NCBI RefSeq assembly: GCF_003591175.1
Contig: NZ_QYYG01000003.1
Location: 298,775 to 362,774, forward strand
Source of the DNA: Serratia inhibens
GTDB taxonomy: Bacteria; Pseudomonadota; Gammaproteobacteria; Enterobacterales; Enterobacteriaceae
DNA length: 64,000 nucleotides
Reading direction: 5' to 3'
The first letter of the stretch is position 1. Every line of letters begins with the position of its first letter. The translations under genes were made by a program, and so were the position numbers. Shown here piece by piece: positions 1-11,982 of the stretch. A model generated the notes under the pieces. That model did no database searches. It worked only from the letters and a program-made list of their open reading frames with translations, and had not been told where the DNA came from.

Positions 1-16
1 TTTTTTAGGCTAAACT

Positions 17-217
17 TTAAACCCCCGTGCGGCTACGCAACATGTAGTAGATCACACAGCCCGCAACCACTATTCCACCGCCAAATCGCCGCAGCGTAGC
101 GTCAGGCAACTGGGTCATCGCCAGTACCATTTTACGCCAGGCCTGTGGAAACAGCATCGGCCCCAGCCCTTCAAGCACCAAAACCAGCCCAAGCGCCAGC
201 CAGATCGTTGAATTCAT
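17..217 (-). CDS. yjeT: YjeT family small inner membrane protein (DUF2065)
   Basis: This 66-residue protein matches the DUF2065 family in length and in its two hydrophobic segments (about residues 5-22 and 43-60). Its function is unknown in the family. It is the last gene of the hflX-hflK-hflC run, where it also sits in E. coli, but a strong hairpin separates it from hflC, so it may be expressed at a lower level or from read-through. The ATG start follows the hairpin with a short leader. The family call is secure and the role is open. Confidence 0.9.
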   Translation of the reverse strand: MNSTIWLALGLVLVLEGLGPMLFPQAWRKMVLAMTQLPDATLRRFGGGIVVAGCVIYYMLRSRTGV

Positions 218-229
218 GCCTCACCCCAA

Positions 230-262
230 AAAAGAAAGGGCCCGCGGTTAAACGGGCCCCAA
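230..262 (-). terminator. hairpin between hflC and yjeT
   Basis: A 7-bp GC stem (238-244 with 253-259) is followed on the minus strand by a pyrimidine run rich in T. It looks like a rho-independent terminator or attenuator placed after hflC. Confidence 0.7.
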
Positions 263-279
263 AGATTTACCTGTCGCGG

Positions 280-1287
280 TTACTTGCGCGTGGAATCAGG
301 CGACTTCATGTAGCGGAAGAAATCGCTGTCCGGGCTCAGTACCATCACGTCCTGGTTGTTGCTGCTGAAACTGGTTTCATAGGCACGCAGGCTACGGATA
401 AAGGCATAGAAGTCCGGATCCTGGCTGAATGCGGCAGCAAACAGTTTGGCGGCTTCCGCATCGCCATCACCACGGGTGATACGCGCCGTACGTTCGGCTT
501 CCGCCAACGTACGAGTCACTTCGTAGTCCGCAGTCGCGCGTAGCTTCTCAGCTTCTTCCTGACCTTGTGAACGGTGACGACGGGCTACCGCTTCACGCTC
601 GGCGCGCATACGCTGGTAGATTGCGTCAGACACTTCCGCCGGCAGGTTGATCTGCTTGATACGCACATCGATCACTTCAATACCCAGTGCCGCCATGCTG
701 TTCGGGTTAACCTTCGGCAGTTTGCCGGTGGTTTCCTTCTCAACGCGGGCCGCAGCAGAAGCAATGGCATCATCAGCTTCGGTGGTTGCCACTTCTTCGC
801 CATCACCAACGGTACCCGTGTTCAGCGCGTCACGTACGTCAGACATCAGCTTGCCGCGCGAGTCGGTCACGATGTCTTTCACATCCAGACGACCAATCTC
901 GGAACGCAGACGGTCACTGAATTTACGTTTCAACAACACTTCGGCTTGCGAAACGTCACCGCCGCCGGTGGCCAGATAGTAACGGCTGAAATCACTGATG
1001 CGCCATTTCAGGTAAGAATCGACGATCAGGTCTTTCTTCTCGCTGGTCACGAAACGGTCAGCCTGGTTGTCCATGGTCTGGATACGCGCGTCCAGCGTTT
1101 TCACTGATTCGATAAACGGGATCTTGAAGTGCAGACCCGGCGCATACACCAACGGTTTGTTGTCGCTGTCACGCAGTACCTTGCCGAAACGCAGCACGAT
1201 GCCACGCTGGCCTTCTTGCACCACGAACAGGGAGGCGTACAGCGCCACCAGCACCGCGAGGACGATAACTACAAAAGACTTACGCAT
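280..1287 (-). CDS. hflC: HflC, FtsH protease modulator
   Basis: This 335-residue SPFH/prohibitin-family protein has one N-terminal membrane anchor (about residues 4-22) and a large periplasmic domain followed by an Ala/Glu-rich coiled region (about 215-270). In E. coli HflC assembles with HflK into a large periplasmic cage around the FtsH protease and modulates degradation of membrane proteins. The gene starts 3 bases after the hflK stop, which suggests translational coupling. Length and sequence match the E. coli protein (334 residues). Confidence 0.97.
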   Translation of the reverse strand: MRKSFVVIVLAVLVALYASLFVVQEGQRGIVLRFGKVLRDSDNKPLVYAPGLHFKIPFIESVKTLDARIQTMDNQADRFVTSEKKDLIVDSYLKWRISDFSRYYLATGGGDVSQAEVLLKRKFSDRLRSEIGRLDVKDIVTDSRGKLMSDVRDALNTGTVGDGEEVATTEADDAIASAAARVEKETTGKLPKVNPNSMAALGIEVIDVRIKQINLPAEVSDAIYQRMRAEREAVARRHRSQGQEEAEKLRATADYEVTRTLAEAERTARITRGDGDAEAAKLFAAAFSQDPDFYAFIRSLRAYETSFSSNNQDVMVLSPDSDFFRYMKSPDSTRK

Positions 1288-1290
1288 TGA

Positions 1291-2550
1291 TTACTCTCTC
1301 CCTACGCGAGTGGTGTCGTCACGCTGCGCATTCGCCCGGCGTTGGTCCATGACCGAGCCGCTGTTGCTACGCTGGCTGTTCGAGCTGGCGCCACTGTTGG
1401 CAGACGGAGCGGGGTTGAGACGAATCAGGCTGGTGTCTTTACTGCCGTCACCCGCCGCGCCGGCAGGGCCACGCAGCATTTGCTCAAGCGGTAACACCAT
1501 CAAGTTGTTGCCTTTGTCATTCACCAGCACCTTGCGGGTGTGGCTCAGGACTTTTTCCATGGTTTCGATATACAGACGCTCACGGGTAATTTCCGGGGCG
1601 GATTTGTATTCCGGCAACAGTTTGGCAAAGCGCGCTACCTCACCCTGAGCTTCCAGGACGGTACGGTCTTTATACGCTTTCGCATCTTCCAGCAGACGCT
1701 GCGCCTGACCGTTAGCACGTGGCTGAACTTCGTTGGCGTAAGCTTCTGCCTCACGGATGTACTGCTGCTCGTTCTCACGCGCGGCAATCGCATCGTCAAA
1801 TGCGGCTTTCACCTCTTCCGGCGGACGGGCAGCCTGGAAGTTGACGTCCAGCAGCGTGATCCCCATGTTGTACGGACGAATGGTCTCTTCCAGTACGCGT
1901 TGGGTATCGCTACGCACGATAGTACGGCCTTCTGTCAGGATCTTGTCCATGGTGTATTTGCCGATAACGCCACGCAGGGCACTGTCGGTGGCCTGGCTCA
2001 AGCTGTCGTCGGCACTGGTCACGCTGAACAGATAGGCTTCCGGATTGGTCACGCGGTACTGCACGTTCATTTCCACGCGCACCACGTTCTCATCGGAGGT
2101 CAGCATCACGCCGGAAGCCGCCAGTTCACGCACGGACTCCACGTTGACCGGACGAACTTCGTCGATGAAGGTCGGTTTCCAGTTCAGACCCGGTTGCACC
2201 AGGTGGCTGAACTTGCCGAAACGAGTGACTACACCGCGTTCAGCTTCTTTAATGGTGTAGAAGCCGCTGGCGGCCCAAATCACCACCACCGCAACCGCAG
2301 CAATGCCGACAATACGGCTGCTGAAACCCGGACCTGAGGTACCGGTGCCGCCGCTGTTATTGCTGTTGGAACCTTTGCCTCCGCCCAAGCCGCTCAGTTT
2401 CTTGCTCAGCTTGCGGAAGATATCGTCCAAATCAGGAGGTCCTTGCTCGCGACCGCCTTTGTTGTTACCGCCAGAGTTGCCGCCATTATTATTGCTGCTC
2501 CCCCACGGGTCGCGGTCCTGTCCGTTATTACCGGGCTGATTCCACGCCAT
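1291..2550 (-). CDS. hflK: HflK, FtsH protease modulator
   Basis: This 419-residue SPFH/prohibitin-family protein has a Gly/Asn-rich cytoplasmic N terminus (residues 1-75) holding several GGN and SNN runs, a single membrane span at about 79-98, then the SPFH domain. It is the HflC partner in the HflKC-FtsH complex of the inner membrane. The C terminus is Ser/Asn-rich and low in complexity. The gene is directly upstream of hflC and 68 bases downstream of hflX, as in E. coli. Confidence 0.97.
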   Translation of the reverse strand: MAWNQPGNNGQDRDPWGSSNNNGGNSGGNNKGGREQGPPDLDDIFRKLSKKLSGLGGGKGSNSNNSGGTGTSGPGFSSRIVGIAAVAVVVIWAASGFYTIKEAERGVVTRFGKFSHLVQPGLNWKPTFIDEVRPVNVESVRELAASGVMLTSDENVVRVEMNVQYRVTNPEAYLFSVTSADDSLSQATDSALRGVIGKYTMDKILTEGRTIVRSDTQRVLEETIRPYNMGITLLDVNFQAARPPEEVKAAFDDAIAARENEQQYIREAEAYANEVQPRANGQAQRLLEDAKAYKDRTVLEAQGEVARFAKLLPEYKSAPEITRERLYIETMEKVLSHTRKVLVNDKGNNLMVLPLEQMLRGPAGAAGDGSKDTSLIRLNPAPSANSGASSNSQRSNSGSVMDQRRANAQRDDTTRVGRE

Positions 2551-2618
2551 GTTTTAGCTCCATATTCTGTGATTGGGTACTTCAGGCTTACGCGAAGCTC
2601 AAATGTAACAGGATATGA

Positions 2619-3899
2619 TCATACTATAAAGTTAATCAGGTCCTGTTCCTGTTTACAGAGGCGACGCCATTCGACAATTGGCATACGAATCACCATGCCG
2701 ATGCTGCCGTCTTCTTCGTTCCACTCTTTCTCAATTGCCTGAAGCTGGTAAAAACGGCTACGAAGACGGCCTGCCTGTGGCGGTAAGCGCAGCTCATATT
2801 GCGCGATTTCCCCCGATAAGCGCTCCGTCAACGCCTGATACAGCAACGGGATACCTTCACCGCTGGCGGCGGACAGCCACACCCGGATCGGTAAGTTTTC
2901 ATCGTTGCGGTCGATACGCGGGACAAAATCATCCAGCATATCTATTTTGTTCATCACTAACAGTGTAGGGATCTCATCCGATTCAATCTCTGCCAGCACG
3001 GTGTTTACCGCTTCAATGTTTTCATCAACGCGGGTATCCGCGGCGTCGATTACATGTAACAGCAGAGACGCCTGACGCGTTTCCTGCAGCGTCGCCTTGA
3101 AGGCGGCTACCAGATCGTGCGGCAGGTGCCGGATAAAGCCTACGGTATCCGCCAACACGGTATCGCCCACATCTGCCACGTCAATACGGCGCAGAGTGGG
3201 ATCCAGGGTGGCAAATAGCTGGTCCGCCGCATACACATCGGCAGACGTTATTCGGTTAAACAGAGTAGATTTACCGGCGTTGGTGTAGCCCACCAGAGAT
3301 ACGGTCGGCACTTCAGCACGGGTACGCGCACGTCGGCCCTGTTCACGTTGCTTGGCTACCCGCTCCAGGCGGCGTAAAATCAAGCTAATACGATCACGCA
3401 ACAGACGACGGTCGGTTTCTAATTGGGTTTCCCCCGGCCCGCGCAGGCCAATCCCCCCTTTTTGACGTTCAAGGTGCGTCCAGCCACGAACCAGACGCGT
3501 GGCGATATGACGCAATTGCGCCAGCTCTACCTGCAGCTTACCTTCATGAGTACGGGCACGCTGGGCAAAGATGTCTAGAATCAACCCGGTGCGATCGATC
3601 ACACGGCATTCACACAGGCGTTCGAGATTTCTCTCCTGCGCCGGGGAAAGGGAATGATCAAACAGGACAACAGATGCGCCACTGGCTTTTACCGCATCTG
3701 CAATTTCTTCGGCCTTTCCTTCGCCTACAAAGTACTTGGGATGTGGGGCTTTGCGGCTGCCAGTAACCACTTGCAAAGCTTCAACACCCGCTGAGGACAC
3801 CAGGGATTCGAACTCACTGAGATCTTCCGTATCTTTGTCTTGCGAGAAATAGATATGAACCAGGACGGCCTGCTCACCGGCTTCATAACGGTCAAACAA
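2619..3899 (-). CDS. hflX: HflX, ribosome-splitting GTPase
   Basis: This 426-residue TRAFAC GTPase carries the Walker A motif GYTNAGKS (about residues 204-211), a DTVGF G3 motif and an NKID G4 motif. In E. coli HflX splits stalled 70S ribosomes during heat stress. The N-terminal HflX domain and the coiled linker precede the G domain in the usual order. The gene sits between hfq and hflK, and the operon probably uses promoters within miaA and hfq as in E. coli, although no promoter was assigned here. Confidence 0.97.
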   Translation of the reverse strand: MFDRYEAGEQAVLVHIYFSQDKDTEDLSEFESLVSSAGVEALQVVTGSRKAPHPKYFVGEGKAEEIADAVKASGASVVLFDHSLSPAQERNLERLCECRVIDRTGLILDIFAQRARTHEGKLQVELAQLRHIATRLVRGWTHLERQKGGIGLRGPGETQLETDRRLLRDRISLILRRLERVAKQREQGRRARTRAEVPTVSLVGYTNAGKSTLFNRITSADVYAADQLFATLDPTLRRIDVADVGDTVLADTVGFIRHLPHDLVAAFKATLQETRQASLLLHVIDAADTRVDENIEAVNTVLAEIESDEIPTLLVMNKIDMLDDFVPRIDRNDENLPIRVWLSAASGEGIPLLYQALTERLSGEIAQYELRLPPQAGRLRSRFYQLQAIEKEWNEEDGSIGMVIRMPIVEWRRLCKQEQDLINFIV

Positions 3900-3997
3900 G
3901 CGTGCAACCTCTCAAACGGACATATACCGCGAGTTTGGGGGACATAAACAGCCCGCGGCTGCTTATGCTCCCCGTCATGGTTGACTCGCAACGCGCT

Positions 3998-4318
<321 letters not shown>

Positions 4319-4420
4319 TTATTTGCTTGTTGTTTGTAACTAAGAACCTGTCGGCTCTAAAATAAACGACCTAAAAAATTTGCGCGCTGAATACTCATCA
4401 ATTGTACACAATCACTCAAC

Positions 4421-5362
4421 CTATGCACTAACAACCTGTATTACCGAGTCCAAAGCCTCTCCCGGCTTCTCGCTGTCCAGCCAATGTACCGAGTTCCAGC
4501 CCCGTAACCAGGTCATTTGGCGCTTGGCCAACTGACGCGTTGCGCAAATACCACGATAAACCATCTCATCGTAACTAATTTCGCCAGACAAATATGACCA
4601 CATCTGGCGATAACCGACACAGCGAATGGAAGGCAAATCCGTATGCAAATCACCCCGTGCAAAAAGTGCACGCGCTTCCGTCTCAAAACCTGCCGCCAAC
4701 ATTTGATGGTACCGCAGCTCGATGCGTTGATGGATCAACTCACGGCTGGTCGGTGCTATCGCAAACTGGTGAACATGATACGGCAACGATTCACCCGAAA
4801 TTTTAGTCAGTTCCGTTAAAGTTTTACCCGAAATAAAAAAAACTTCCAGTGCTCTGGACAGTCTCTGCGGATCATTCGGATGAATTCTCATTGCCGCAAC
4901 CGGGTCAATCTCTTGTAACTGACGGTGCAAAACGTCCCAACCCTGCTCTGCCGCCTGCTGTTCGATGCGTTCTCGCACCGCCGGATCGGCGGACGGCAGC
5001 GGCGATAATCCTTCCAGCAGCGCCTTGAAGTAGAGCATGGTGCCCCCCACCAGCAGCGGGATGCGGCCTGCGGCGGTAATGGCAGCCATCTCTTTCAACG
5101 CATCGGCGCGAAAATCCGCTGCTGAGTAGGCTTCAACGGGATCGCGGATATCAATCAGCCTGTGCGGAGCCTGCGCCAACTCTTCGGCGCTCGGCTTGGC
5201 GGTGCCGATATCCATACCACGATAAATCAGTGCGGAATCCACGCTGATCAGTTCCACAGGCAGGCGCTCACGCAGCGCGATCGCCAAAGCGGTTTTGCCG
5301 GAGGCGGTCGGCCCCATGATAAAAATAGCCGGGGGACGTGATGTCATTTCAGTTTCAATCAT
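4421..5362 (-). CDS. miaA: MiaA, tRNA dimethylallyltransferase
   Basis: This 313-residue enzyme transfers a dimethylallyl group to A37 of tRNAs that read UNN codons, the first step toward ms2i6A. The P-loop GPTASGKT lies at about residues 17-24, and the segment [18 protein letters not shown] that binds substrate is intact. The start codon overlaps the last 8 bases of mutL, so the two are probably translationally coupled. The length is close to the E. coli enzyme (316 residues). Confidence 0.97.
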   Translation of the reverse strand: MIETEMTSRPPAIFIMGPTASGKTALAIALRERLPVELISVDSALIYRGMDIGTAKPSAEELAQAPHRLIDIRDPVEAYSAADFRADALKEMAAITAAGRIPLLVGGTMLYFKALLEGLSPLPSADPAVRERIEQQAAEQGWDVLHRQLQEIDPVAAMRIHPNDPQRLSRALEVFFISGKTLTELTKISGESLPYHVHQFAIAPTSRELIHQRIELRYHQMLAAGFETEARALFARGDLHTDLPSIRCVGYRQMWSYLSGEISYDEMVYRGICATRQLAKRQMTWLRGWNSVHWLDSEKPGEALDSVIQVVSA

Positions 5363-7229
5363 GCTTAAGGGCTGTCAGTGCAGCCTGTAAATCAACAGGT
5401 TGTAAAAGTCCGCTCGGAGGTGATTTGACCAACTGCGGGCAAAGTCGTTCAACGTCGGTCAGCAATTGTATCGCTTGCGAGGCGTTCCACTGTTCGTGCT
5501 CGCTGCCTAAATGGCGGGCGATCCAGGTGGCTAACACCGCGGGCGACATCTCCTGATGCTCGGCCAGATAGCCTAACAGTTCGGGTATCAGTTTTTGTAA
5601 ATTTTGTTGGCGTAATGGTAAAGGTACTGCGCGCAGCGTCACACGCCCATGATCTGACTGCAGATCCAGCCCCATAGTGACCAGCAGCGGCTGATGGCGC
5701 ACGCAGGCAGCCGCCTCGTTTTTATTCAATGTCAGTTTAATGGGAATCAGCAGCGGCTGTGGCCGCAGGCCATCTTCCGACGGGCTGAGCTGAGCCTGAC
5801 GCAGCCAGCGTTCGGCTACCGGCAGGTTCAGCAACATCAGCCGTTGGCGACTTTCTATCAGCGCATAGCACGGCGGATGAATCATCAGTACCCGACCAAA
5901 GCTGTGCTGGCTGCCCGCCAGTGGCGTTTCCTGCTCGATTTTCACCGGTGGGAACAGCGGCTGTTTCGGCGTTTCCTGGCGCGGCTCGGCGGCGGGAGCG
6001 GCCTGCAACAACTTGCCATACAGCTCCCCTTCACGCTTTTGATAACCGCTGCCCGCGTGATAAGCCGGCTGTGGCGCTGGTTCACGCGCAACCGCAGGTT
6101 CAGCCGGTTGAGGCTCGCGACGTGGCGCAGGCTGCGAGAAATGGTTGCCGCCGGCGGCGACGCGGTTTTCCGGCTGCCAGGCCGGGGCTTGTTCCTGGGC
6201 CTGCTCATCCGCCAGCGGCAGCGGGACATTGCCAACCTGCTGCAGTACGGTGGTGACCGCCTGATAGATAAAATCATGTACCAGCCGCGCCTGATGAAAA
6301 CGCACCTCATGCTTGGCCGGATGAACATTCACGTCAACCTGATGGGGATCTACCTCGAGATACAGCACATAAGCGGGCTGCTGATCGTCTTTTAATTGAT
6401 CCTGATAAGCCTGGCGGATGGCGTGGTTGATCAGGCGATCGCGCATCATGCGGCTGTTGACGTAGCAATACTGCATTTCGCCCAGTTGGCGGGCGCCGGC
6501 GGGATCGGCCACCCAACCGCGAATGGTCAGGTCCCCATGTTGCCAGGAGATGTTCAACGCATGCTGCAAAAAAGCCGGCCCACAAATGCTGCCCAGACGG
6601 CGTTCATGCTGGCTCTCGTCTTTCGCGGCGCGGTATTGGCGGATCAGTTTGCCATTGTGGCTGAGGTTTATCGCCACATCGAAACGCGCCAGCGCAATGC
6701 GCCGCACGACTTCATCAATATGACCGAATTCGGTTTTTTCGGTGCGCATAAACTTGCGGCGCGCCGGGGTGTTGTAGAACAAGTCCAGCACTTCCAACGT
6801 GCTGCCTGTCGGGTGCGCCGCCGGCTTGACCGTCACCGCCTGATCGCGGCCTTCGGCATAGGCCTGCCAGGCTTCGCTTTGTTCTGCGGTGCGCGAGGTG
6901 AGCGTCAAACGTGAAACCGAACTGATACTGGCCAGCGCTTCGCCGCGAAAACCGAGGCTGACAATCGCTTCCAAATCGTCGAGGGTACTGATTTTACTGG
7001 TGGCATGACGAGCCAGCGCCAGGGCAAGATCTTCCTTGCCAATGCCGCAACCGTTATCGCGAATGCGGATCAGCTTGGCGCCGCCGCGTTCAATATCGAT
7101 ATCGATGCGCGTCGCCCCGGCATCCAGACTGTTCTCCACCAGCTCTTTCACCACCGACGCGGGCCGCTCGACCACTTCGCCGGCGGCAATCTGGTTGGCG
7201 AGCTGTGGCGGTAACACCTGGATGGGCAT
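5355..7229 (-). CDS. mutL: MutL, DNA mismatch repair protein
   Basis: This 624-residue GHKL ATPase links MutS mismatch recognition to MutH and UvrD. The N-terminal ATP-binding motifs [15 protein letters not shown] and GFRGEAL are intact, followed by the transducer domain, a Pro/Ala/Gln-rich linker (about 345-430) and a dimerisation domain. The chosen start, at the codon for MPIQVLPP, matches the conserved N terminus and has an AGGAG site five bases upstream. An in-frame ATG 15 bases earlier is less likely because it precedes that site. Confidence 0.96.
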   Translation of the reverse strand: MPIQVLPPQLANQIAAGEVVERPASVVKELVENSLDAGATRIDIDIERGGAKLIRIRDNGCGIGKEDLALALARHATSKISTLDDLEAIVSLGFRGEALASISSVSRLTLTSRTAEQSEAWQAYAEGRDQAVTVKPAAHPTGSTLEVLDLFYNTPARRKFMRTEKTEFGHIDEVVRRIALARFDVAINLSHNGKLIRQYRAAKDESQHERRLGSICGPAFLQHALNISWQHGDLTIRGWVADPAGARQLGEMQYCYVNSRMMRDRLINHAIRQAYQDQLKDDQQPAYVLYLEVDPHQVDVNVHPAKHEVRFHQARLVHDFIYQAVTTVLQQVGNVPLPLADEQAQEQAPAWQPENRVAAGGNHFSQPAPRREPQPAEPAVAREPAPQPAYHAGSGYQKREGELYGKLLQAAPAAEPRQETPKQPLFPPVKIEQETPLAGSQHSFGRVLMIHPPCYALIESRQRLMLLNLPVAERWLRQAQLSPSEDGLRPQPLLIPIKLTLNKNEAAACVRHQPLLVTMGLDLQSDHGRVTLRAVPLPLRQQNLQKLIPELLGYLAEHQEMSPAVLATWIARHLGSEHEQWNASQAIQLLTDVERLCPQLVKSPPSGLLQPVDLQAALTALKHD

Positions 7230-7251
7230 ACTGGCTCCTGTCATGTTGGCG

Positions 7252-8841
7252 CTAGGCCTGCGGGATGGTCAGCGTCCGATCCAGCGGCGCGACGTCCGAC
7301 TTCAGTTTATTCACGCGCTTCAGGTCACCGACGCTGACACCATAACGGGAAGCAATGGATGACAACGTATCACCGCGCGTCACTTTATGTTTTGACGCTT
7401 TTTTCACGCTGGGTTTCGCTTTGGCGACTGAGCGAGTTGGGGCTGGAGTTTTAACCGCCGCTGCGACGTCCAGCGGGCGGTTTTCCACCTTTGGGTCGGC
7501 TTGTAGCGGATGCGCCAGGAAATAACTGCGCAGGCCATTGTGGATCGCCCTGGCAATTTTATCCTGATACGCGCTACTGCCCAGCAGCCGCTCCTCCGTG
7601 CTATTACTGATAAACCCTGTTTCCACCAGCAGCGATGGGATGTCCGGCGAACGCAGCACGCCAAGGCTGGCGTGTTCCGGTCGGCGTTTATGCAATGAAC
7701 CCACGCTCTGCAACTGCTGCAATACTTTTACCGCAACATCGTAGCCCACTCGCTGCGAGTGGCCGAACTGCAGATCCAGCACCGCCTGGCTCAGGTAAGG
7801 ATCGGCCTGGCTGTTAGCCAGCAAATCACCCGCACCGCCAAGCAGCTCAGACTGTTTCTCATGCTGTTCCAGCCAGCCTGCCATCTCGCTGTTGGCGCGG
7901 CGGTTGGACAGCACCCAAACCGAGGCCCCGTTGGCGCTGCGGTTTGGCGCGGCGTCAGCATGAATGGAGACCAGCACATTGGCACCCTGTTTACGCGCCA
8001 CGTCAGAACGCCCCATCACCGAGATGAAGTAATCGCCTGTACGCGTCAGCACCGGTTTGAACTGCGGATCGGCATCTAACATGGCCTGCAAACGGCGGGC
8101 TATGCCGATGGTGACATTTTTTTCTTTCAGGCCGTTCGGGCCGATAGCACCCGGATCCTGCCCACCATGGCCGGCATCAATCGCCACCACGACCCGATCG
8201 CCGGAACCTACGGAAACGCGGCTGCTGCGCGGCGTAATTTCCGATGCGGTACCCGATACGACGCTGGGTTTATTGGTGAAAGGATTGGAGCCGCTCGGCG
8301 CTCTGCGCACCGGTTCAGGCTCGGCCTCAGGCTCGCTCATTACCGGCGTTTTACGTACCGGCTCGCGGACCACTACAGGGGCCGGAGCAGGTGTAGCCAC
8401 CGGGGTTCTGCGCACCACATTGGTGTTGGCGCTGCCCTCAGCGGCAATGGTAAATACGACGGTATAAATGCCGCCATTCTGGCGCGTAGCGACGCGGGTC
8501 TTCGAACGCTGGGTCAGATCAAAGACCAACCGCACGCTCTGAGCATCTTTCGGCGTACTGGAGCGGATACTCTTTACCAGGTTCTGCCCGCTGAAATTCA
8601 GCGGAAGGCCGCCAACCTTGCCTTTTTGGTTAACATCCAGAACCACGCGGTCCGGGCCGTGCAGCGGGAAGAAGGCATAATCCGGCGGGCCATTGAAGCT
8701 CACCGATACCGTGGCTTCTCGCTGAGCATTGGATACTTTGATGTCAGACAGCGACGATGCAGCCAGCGCATTGGCCGCACCAAACGGCCCCAATACGGCG
8801 ATCAAGGTAATTATGAGTAATTTTTTCAACGCATACGTCAT
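7252..8841 (-). CDS. amiB: AmiB, N-acetylmuramoyl-L-alanine amidase
   Basis: This 529-residue periplasmic hydrolase cleaves septal peptidoglycan during daughter-cell separation. It has a signal peptide (residues 1-27), an AMIN domain (about 30-130), a Pro-rich linker, the amidase_3 domain starting at [15 protein letters not shown] (zinc-binding His and later Glu residues), and a C-terminal LysM repeat (about 484-527). Family members are activated by EnvC at the divisome. It lies between tsaE and mutL with short gaps, so it is co-transcribed. Confidence 0.95.
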   Translation of the reverse strand: MTYALKKLLIITLIAVLGPFGAANALAASSLSDIKVSNAQREATVSVSFNGPPDYAFFPLHGPDRVVLDVNQKGKVGGLPLNFSGQNLVKSIRSSTPKDAQSVRLVFDLTQRSKTRVATRQNGGIYTVVFTIAAEGSANTNVVRRTPVATPAPAPVVVREPVRKTPVMSEPEAEPEPVRRAPSGSNPFTNKPSVVSGTASEITPRSSRVSVGSGDRVVVAIDAGHGGQDPGAIGPNGLKEKNVTIGIARRLQAMLDADPQFKPVLTRTGDYFISVMGRSDVARKQGANVLVSIHADAAPNRSANGASVWVLSNRRANSEMAGWLEQHEKQSELLGGAGDLLANSQADPYLSQAVLDLQFGHSQRVGYDVAVKVLQQLQSVGSLHKRRPEHASLGVLRSPDIPSLLVETGFISNSTEERLLGSSAYQDKIARAIHNGLRSYFLAHPLQADPKVENRPLDVAAAVKTPAPTRSVAKAKPSVKKASKHKVTRGDTLSSIASRYGVSVGDLKRVNKLKSDVAPLDRTLTIPQA

Positions 8842-8848
8842 TGCGGCG

Positions 8849-9319
8849 TCATTCCTGTGGCCCGTGGATACGGTCTAAAAGCTGGCTACCGTAGGCGGAA
8901 ACCGCCTGAATTTTTGCCTCACGCCCCTGATCCTGATAGCTGAGGTGCAGCTCCAGGTCCGGATCCGGCAACACGCCGGTACCCTGCTGTGGCCATTCAA
9001 CCAGGCAAATGGCATCCTGCGCAAAATAATCGCGAATCCCCATAAACTCGAGTTCTTCCGGATCGGCTAGCCGATACAGATCAAAATGGTATACCGCCAG
9101 TGGCTGCAGAGCATAGGGCTCGACCAGCGTATAAGTTGGGCTTTTAACATTGCCCTGATGCCCCAAAGCCTGCAGAAAACCACGGCTGAAGGTGGTTTTA
9201 CCGGCACCCAGGTCACCGTAAAGATAAATTACGCTGGCGCGATCGCACGCCTTGGCCAAGGCGGCACCCAATGCGACAGTCGCTGCCTCATCCGGCAGAG
9301 GTAAAACGAGTTCTTTCAT
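8849..9319 (-). CDS. tsaE: TsaE, tRNA t6A37 biosynthesis ATPase
   Basis: This 156-residue P-loop ATPase works with TsaB, TsaC and TsaD to make threonylcarbamoyl-adenosine at tRNA position 37. The Walker A motif [13 protein letters not shown] is at about residues 36-48, followed by the conserved [10 protein letters not shown] segment and the VEWP motif. It is separated from amiB by 7 bases and from nnr by 13 bases, the same order as in E. coli. Confidence 0.96.
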   Translation of the reverse strand: MKELVLPLPDEAATVALGAALAKACDRASVIYLYGDLGAGKTTFSRGFLQALGHQGNVKSPTYTLVEPYALQPLAVYHFDLYRLADPEELEFMGIRDYFAQDAICLVEWPQQGTGVLPDPDLELHLSYQDQGREAKIQAVSAYGSQLLDRIHGPQE

Positions 9320-9332
9320 TCGATAGTTTCTA

Positions 9333-10844
9333 TTATGCCAACTCAGGATTAACGTAATAAGGGATTTCAGGCAATAAATCGCTCGCCAGCATCCCTCTTG
9401 TTCCTTGTCTTGCCGCCACGCGATCGGCAGCTGCGCCGTGCACTACACACCCCGCGCAGGCTGCATCATACAGCGAGAGCTTTTGCCCCAGCAAACCGCC
9501 AATAATGCCCGACAGCACATCCCCCATACCGCCGGAGGCCATGCCCGCATTGCCAACGTCCGCTATCGCCATCTCGCCCCGGTCATCGGCAATCAGCGTA
9601 CCGGCACCTTTCAATACCGCCACGCCACCGTAATGCGCCACCAGCTTGCGCACTGCAAGTAAGCGATCACTCTCAATATCAGCGGTACTGCACCCCAACA
9701 GGCGCGCAGCCTCCCCAGGATGCGGGGTAATCACGCGATTCTGACGCTTCTCGGGATTTAATGCCAGCAAGTTCAGCGCATCGGCATCCCATAACGCCGG
9801 TTTATCACTGGCTTGCAGCACTTTCAGTGCATTCCGACCCCATTCGCCCTGGCCCAGCCCCGGCCCCACCACCACAACATCTGCCCAATTGAGCGCCTGT
9901 TGCAGCGTATCGTCGCTCAGACGTTGCACCATCAGCTCAGGGCGGGCGGTAAGCAGTGGCCCGATATGCTCAATGTGAGTGAGTACTCGCACCAACCCTG
10001 CACCGCTGCGCAGCGCGGCCTCTGCCGCCATGCGTATGGCCCCGCCAAAACCGTGATCGCCGCCCACCAGCAGCAAACGCCCTTGCTCACCTTTATGCGA
10101 ACAAGGCCGGCGCGGCTTCAGCCACTGGGGTAATGAATTTGCGGTAACCCGATGAATCTGCGCCGGTTGCTTTGCCAACCAGCCCGATAATCCTAGCCTA
10201 CTCTGATGAAGTTGCCCGACCCAATCACGTGCCTGGCCGGTTAACAGACCCGGTTTGAGGGCGATAAAGGTGAGGGTATGCATCGCACGGATGACCGCGC
10301 CGGGCGCAGCGCCGCTTTCCGCCAACAGCCCGGAGGGGATATCAAGCGCGATAACCGGCGCTGAGCTGCGATTAGCAGCCTCAATCAGGGCATTGTAAGG
10401 TGAGCGCGGTGCGGTATTCAGCCCGGTGCCGAGCAGGCCATCGATAATAAGATCGATACTTTCAGGCCAGCGGCTGTCAGCCGGATGAATTTCACCCCCG
10501 GCGTTCAGCCAGGCCTGCCGGGCGGCGGCGGCCTCAGCGGGCAAGGGCCGCGAGCCCTCGCAGGCAATCAAAGTAATCTTTACGCCGGCGGCGGCTGCAA
10601 GTTTGGCGACCACATAACCGTCACCGCCGTTGTTACCGTGACCACACAGCACCAACCAGTGACTGCCGGCCGGGTATTGGTCGCACGCCAGGGCGTAAGC
10701 CGCCTCACCGGCACGCTGCATCAAATCGTAGAGTGAAATGCCGAGCGAAGCGGCGGCGACAGGTTCTGCCTGTCGGATCCAGTCCGCAGACCAGACAGAG
10801 TGTGATAAACTGTCGGTGTATTGTTTTTCACTGTGGCCCGTCAT
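9333..10844 (-). CDS. nnr: Nnr, bifunctional NAD(P)HX epimerase/dehydratase
   Basis: This protein of about 503 residues repairs hydrated NAD(P)H. An N-terminal YjeF_N epimerase domain ([10 protein letters not shown] near residue 70) is followed by an ADP-dependent carbohydrate-kinase-like dehydratase domain with GGDHGFGGA and [12 protein letters not shown] motifs. I chose the ATG whose codon overlaps the queG start; longer in-frame starts would run into queG coding sequence. It is the first gene of the minus-strand operon that continues into tsaE-amiB-mutL. Confidence 0.93.
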   Translation of the reverse strand: MTGHSEKQYTDSLSHSVWSADWIRQAEPVAAASLGISLYDLMQRAGEAAYALACDQYPAGSHWLVLCGHGNNGGDGYVVAKLAAAAGVKITLIACEGSRPLPAEAAAARQAWLNAGGEIHPADSRWPESIDLIIDGLLGTGLNTAPRSPYNALIEAANRSSAPVIALDIPSGLLAESGAAPGAVIRAMHTLTFIALKPGLLTGQARDWVGQLHQSRLGLSGWLAKQPAQIHRVTANSLPQWLKPRRPCSHKGEQGRLLLVGGDHGFGGAIRMAAEAALRSGAGLVRVLTHIEHIGPLLTARPELMVQRLSDDTLQQALNWADVVVVGPGLGQGEWGRNALKVLQASDKPALWDADALNLLALNPEKRQNRVITPHPGEAARLLGCSTADIESDRLLAVRKLVAHYGGVAVLKGAGTLIADDRGEMAIADVGNAGMASGGMGDVLSGIIGGLLGQKLSLYDAACAGCVVHGAAADRVAARQGTRGMLASDLLPEIPYYVNPELA

Positions 10845-11982
10845 GACACACCCCCTCGATCTCAATCAACTCGCCCAACATATCAAGCAATGGGGGCAAT
10901 CGCTAGGATTCCAGCAGGTAGGCATTTGCGATACCGATCTGAGCGGCGAAGAACCCAGGTTGCAGGCATGGCTGGACAAGCAATATCACGGCGAAATGGA
11001 GTGGATGGCGCGCCATGGCATGCTGCGCGCACGGCCGCATGAGCTACTGCCCGGTACGCTGCGGGTGATCAGCGTGCGCATGAATTACCTGCCGGCGAAA
11101 GCGGCCTTTGCCAGCACCCTGAATAATCCGAAATTGGGTTATGTCAGCCGCTATGCGCTGGGGCGGGACTACCATAAATTGCTGCGCCAGCGGCTGAAAA
11201 AGCTCGGTGATCAGATCCAGGCCTACTGCGGCGAGCTGAACTTTCGTCCCTTTGTCGATTCTGCCCCGGTGATGGAGCGTGCGTTGGCCTCCAAGGCCGG
11301 CATTGGCTGGGTTGGTAAACACTCACTTATTCTCAATCGCGAAGCCGGTTCCTGGTTCTTTCTCGGAGAACTGCTGATCGATCTGCCGCTACCGGTGGAT
11401 AAACCGCAGCCGGAACAGTGTGGCCGCTGCGTCGCCTGCATCACCACCTGCCCAACCGGCGCGATTGTCGCTCCTTACACCGTGGACGCTCGCCGCTGCA
11501 TCTCTTATCTGACCATCGAGCTTGAGGGTGCCATCCCGGAAGAATTTCGCCCGCTGCTGGGTAACCGCATTTACGGCTGTGATGACTGCCAGCTGATCTG
11601 CCCGTGGAATCGCTTTTCCCAGCTCACCGACGAAGATGATTTCAGCCCGCGCGCTGCGCTGCATGCGCCGCAGTTGATTGAACTGTTCGGCTGGACGGAA
11701 GAGAAATTCCTGCGCATCACCGAAGGCTCCGCTATCCGGCGTATCGGCCATTTGCGCTGGTTGCGCAATATTGCCGTGGCGCTGGGCAATGCCCCTTATC
11801 AGGATGCCGTAGTGATAGCGCTGCGCTCCCGGTGTCACCAAGACCCCATGCTGGACGAACATATTGACTGGGCGCTTGATCAACAGTTGGCGCGACGCGC
11901 AGCGCAGGGCATAGAAGTGCAAACGACGCAGAAAAAACGATTGATACGGGCTGTGGAAAAAGGATTACCGAGGGATGCGTAA
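10843..11982 (+). CDS. queG: QueG, epoxyqueuosine reductase
   Basis: This 379-residue cobalamin and [4Fe-4S] enzyme performs the last step of queuosine synthesis in tRNA. Two ferredoxin-like clusters are visible: CGRCVACITTCPTGAI and CDDCQLICPWN. Residues 1-150 form the cobalamin-binding reductase part, and an HEAT-like C terminus contacts tRNA. The ATG at 10843 gives the conserved N terminus; a longer in-frame reading starting at 10738 would lie inside nnr. It diverges from nnr with overlapping start codons. Confidence 0.95.
   Translation: MTHPLDLNQLAQHIKQWGQSLGFQQVGICDTDLSGEEPRLQAWLDKQYHGEMEWMARHGMLRARPHELLPGTLRVISVRMNYLPAKAAFASTLNNPKLGYVSRYALGRDYHKLLRQRLKKLGDQIQAYCGELNFRPFVDSAPVMERALASKAGIGWVGKHSLILNREAGSWFFLGELLIDLPLPVDKPQPEQCGRCVACITTCPTGAIVAPYTVDARRCISYLTIELEGAIPEEFRPLLGNRIYGCDDCQLICPWNRFSQLTDEDDFSPRAALHAPQLIELFGWTEEKFLRITEGSAIRRIGHLRWLRNIAVALGNAPYQDAVVIALRSRCHQDPMLDEHIDWALDQQLARRAAQGIEVQTTQKKRLIRAVEKGLPRDA

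Noticed and set aside
1540..2337. 265-codon plus-strand frame opposite hflK
   Set aside because: Composition is an artefact of the antisense of hflK, which is strongly supported on the minus strand.
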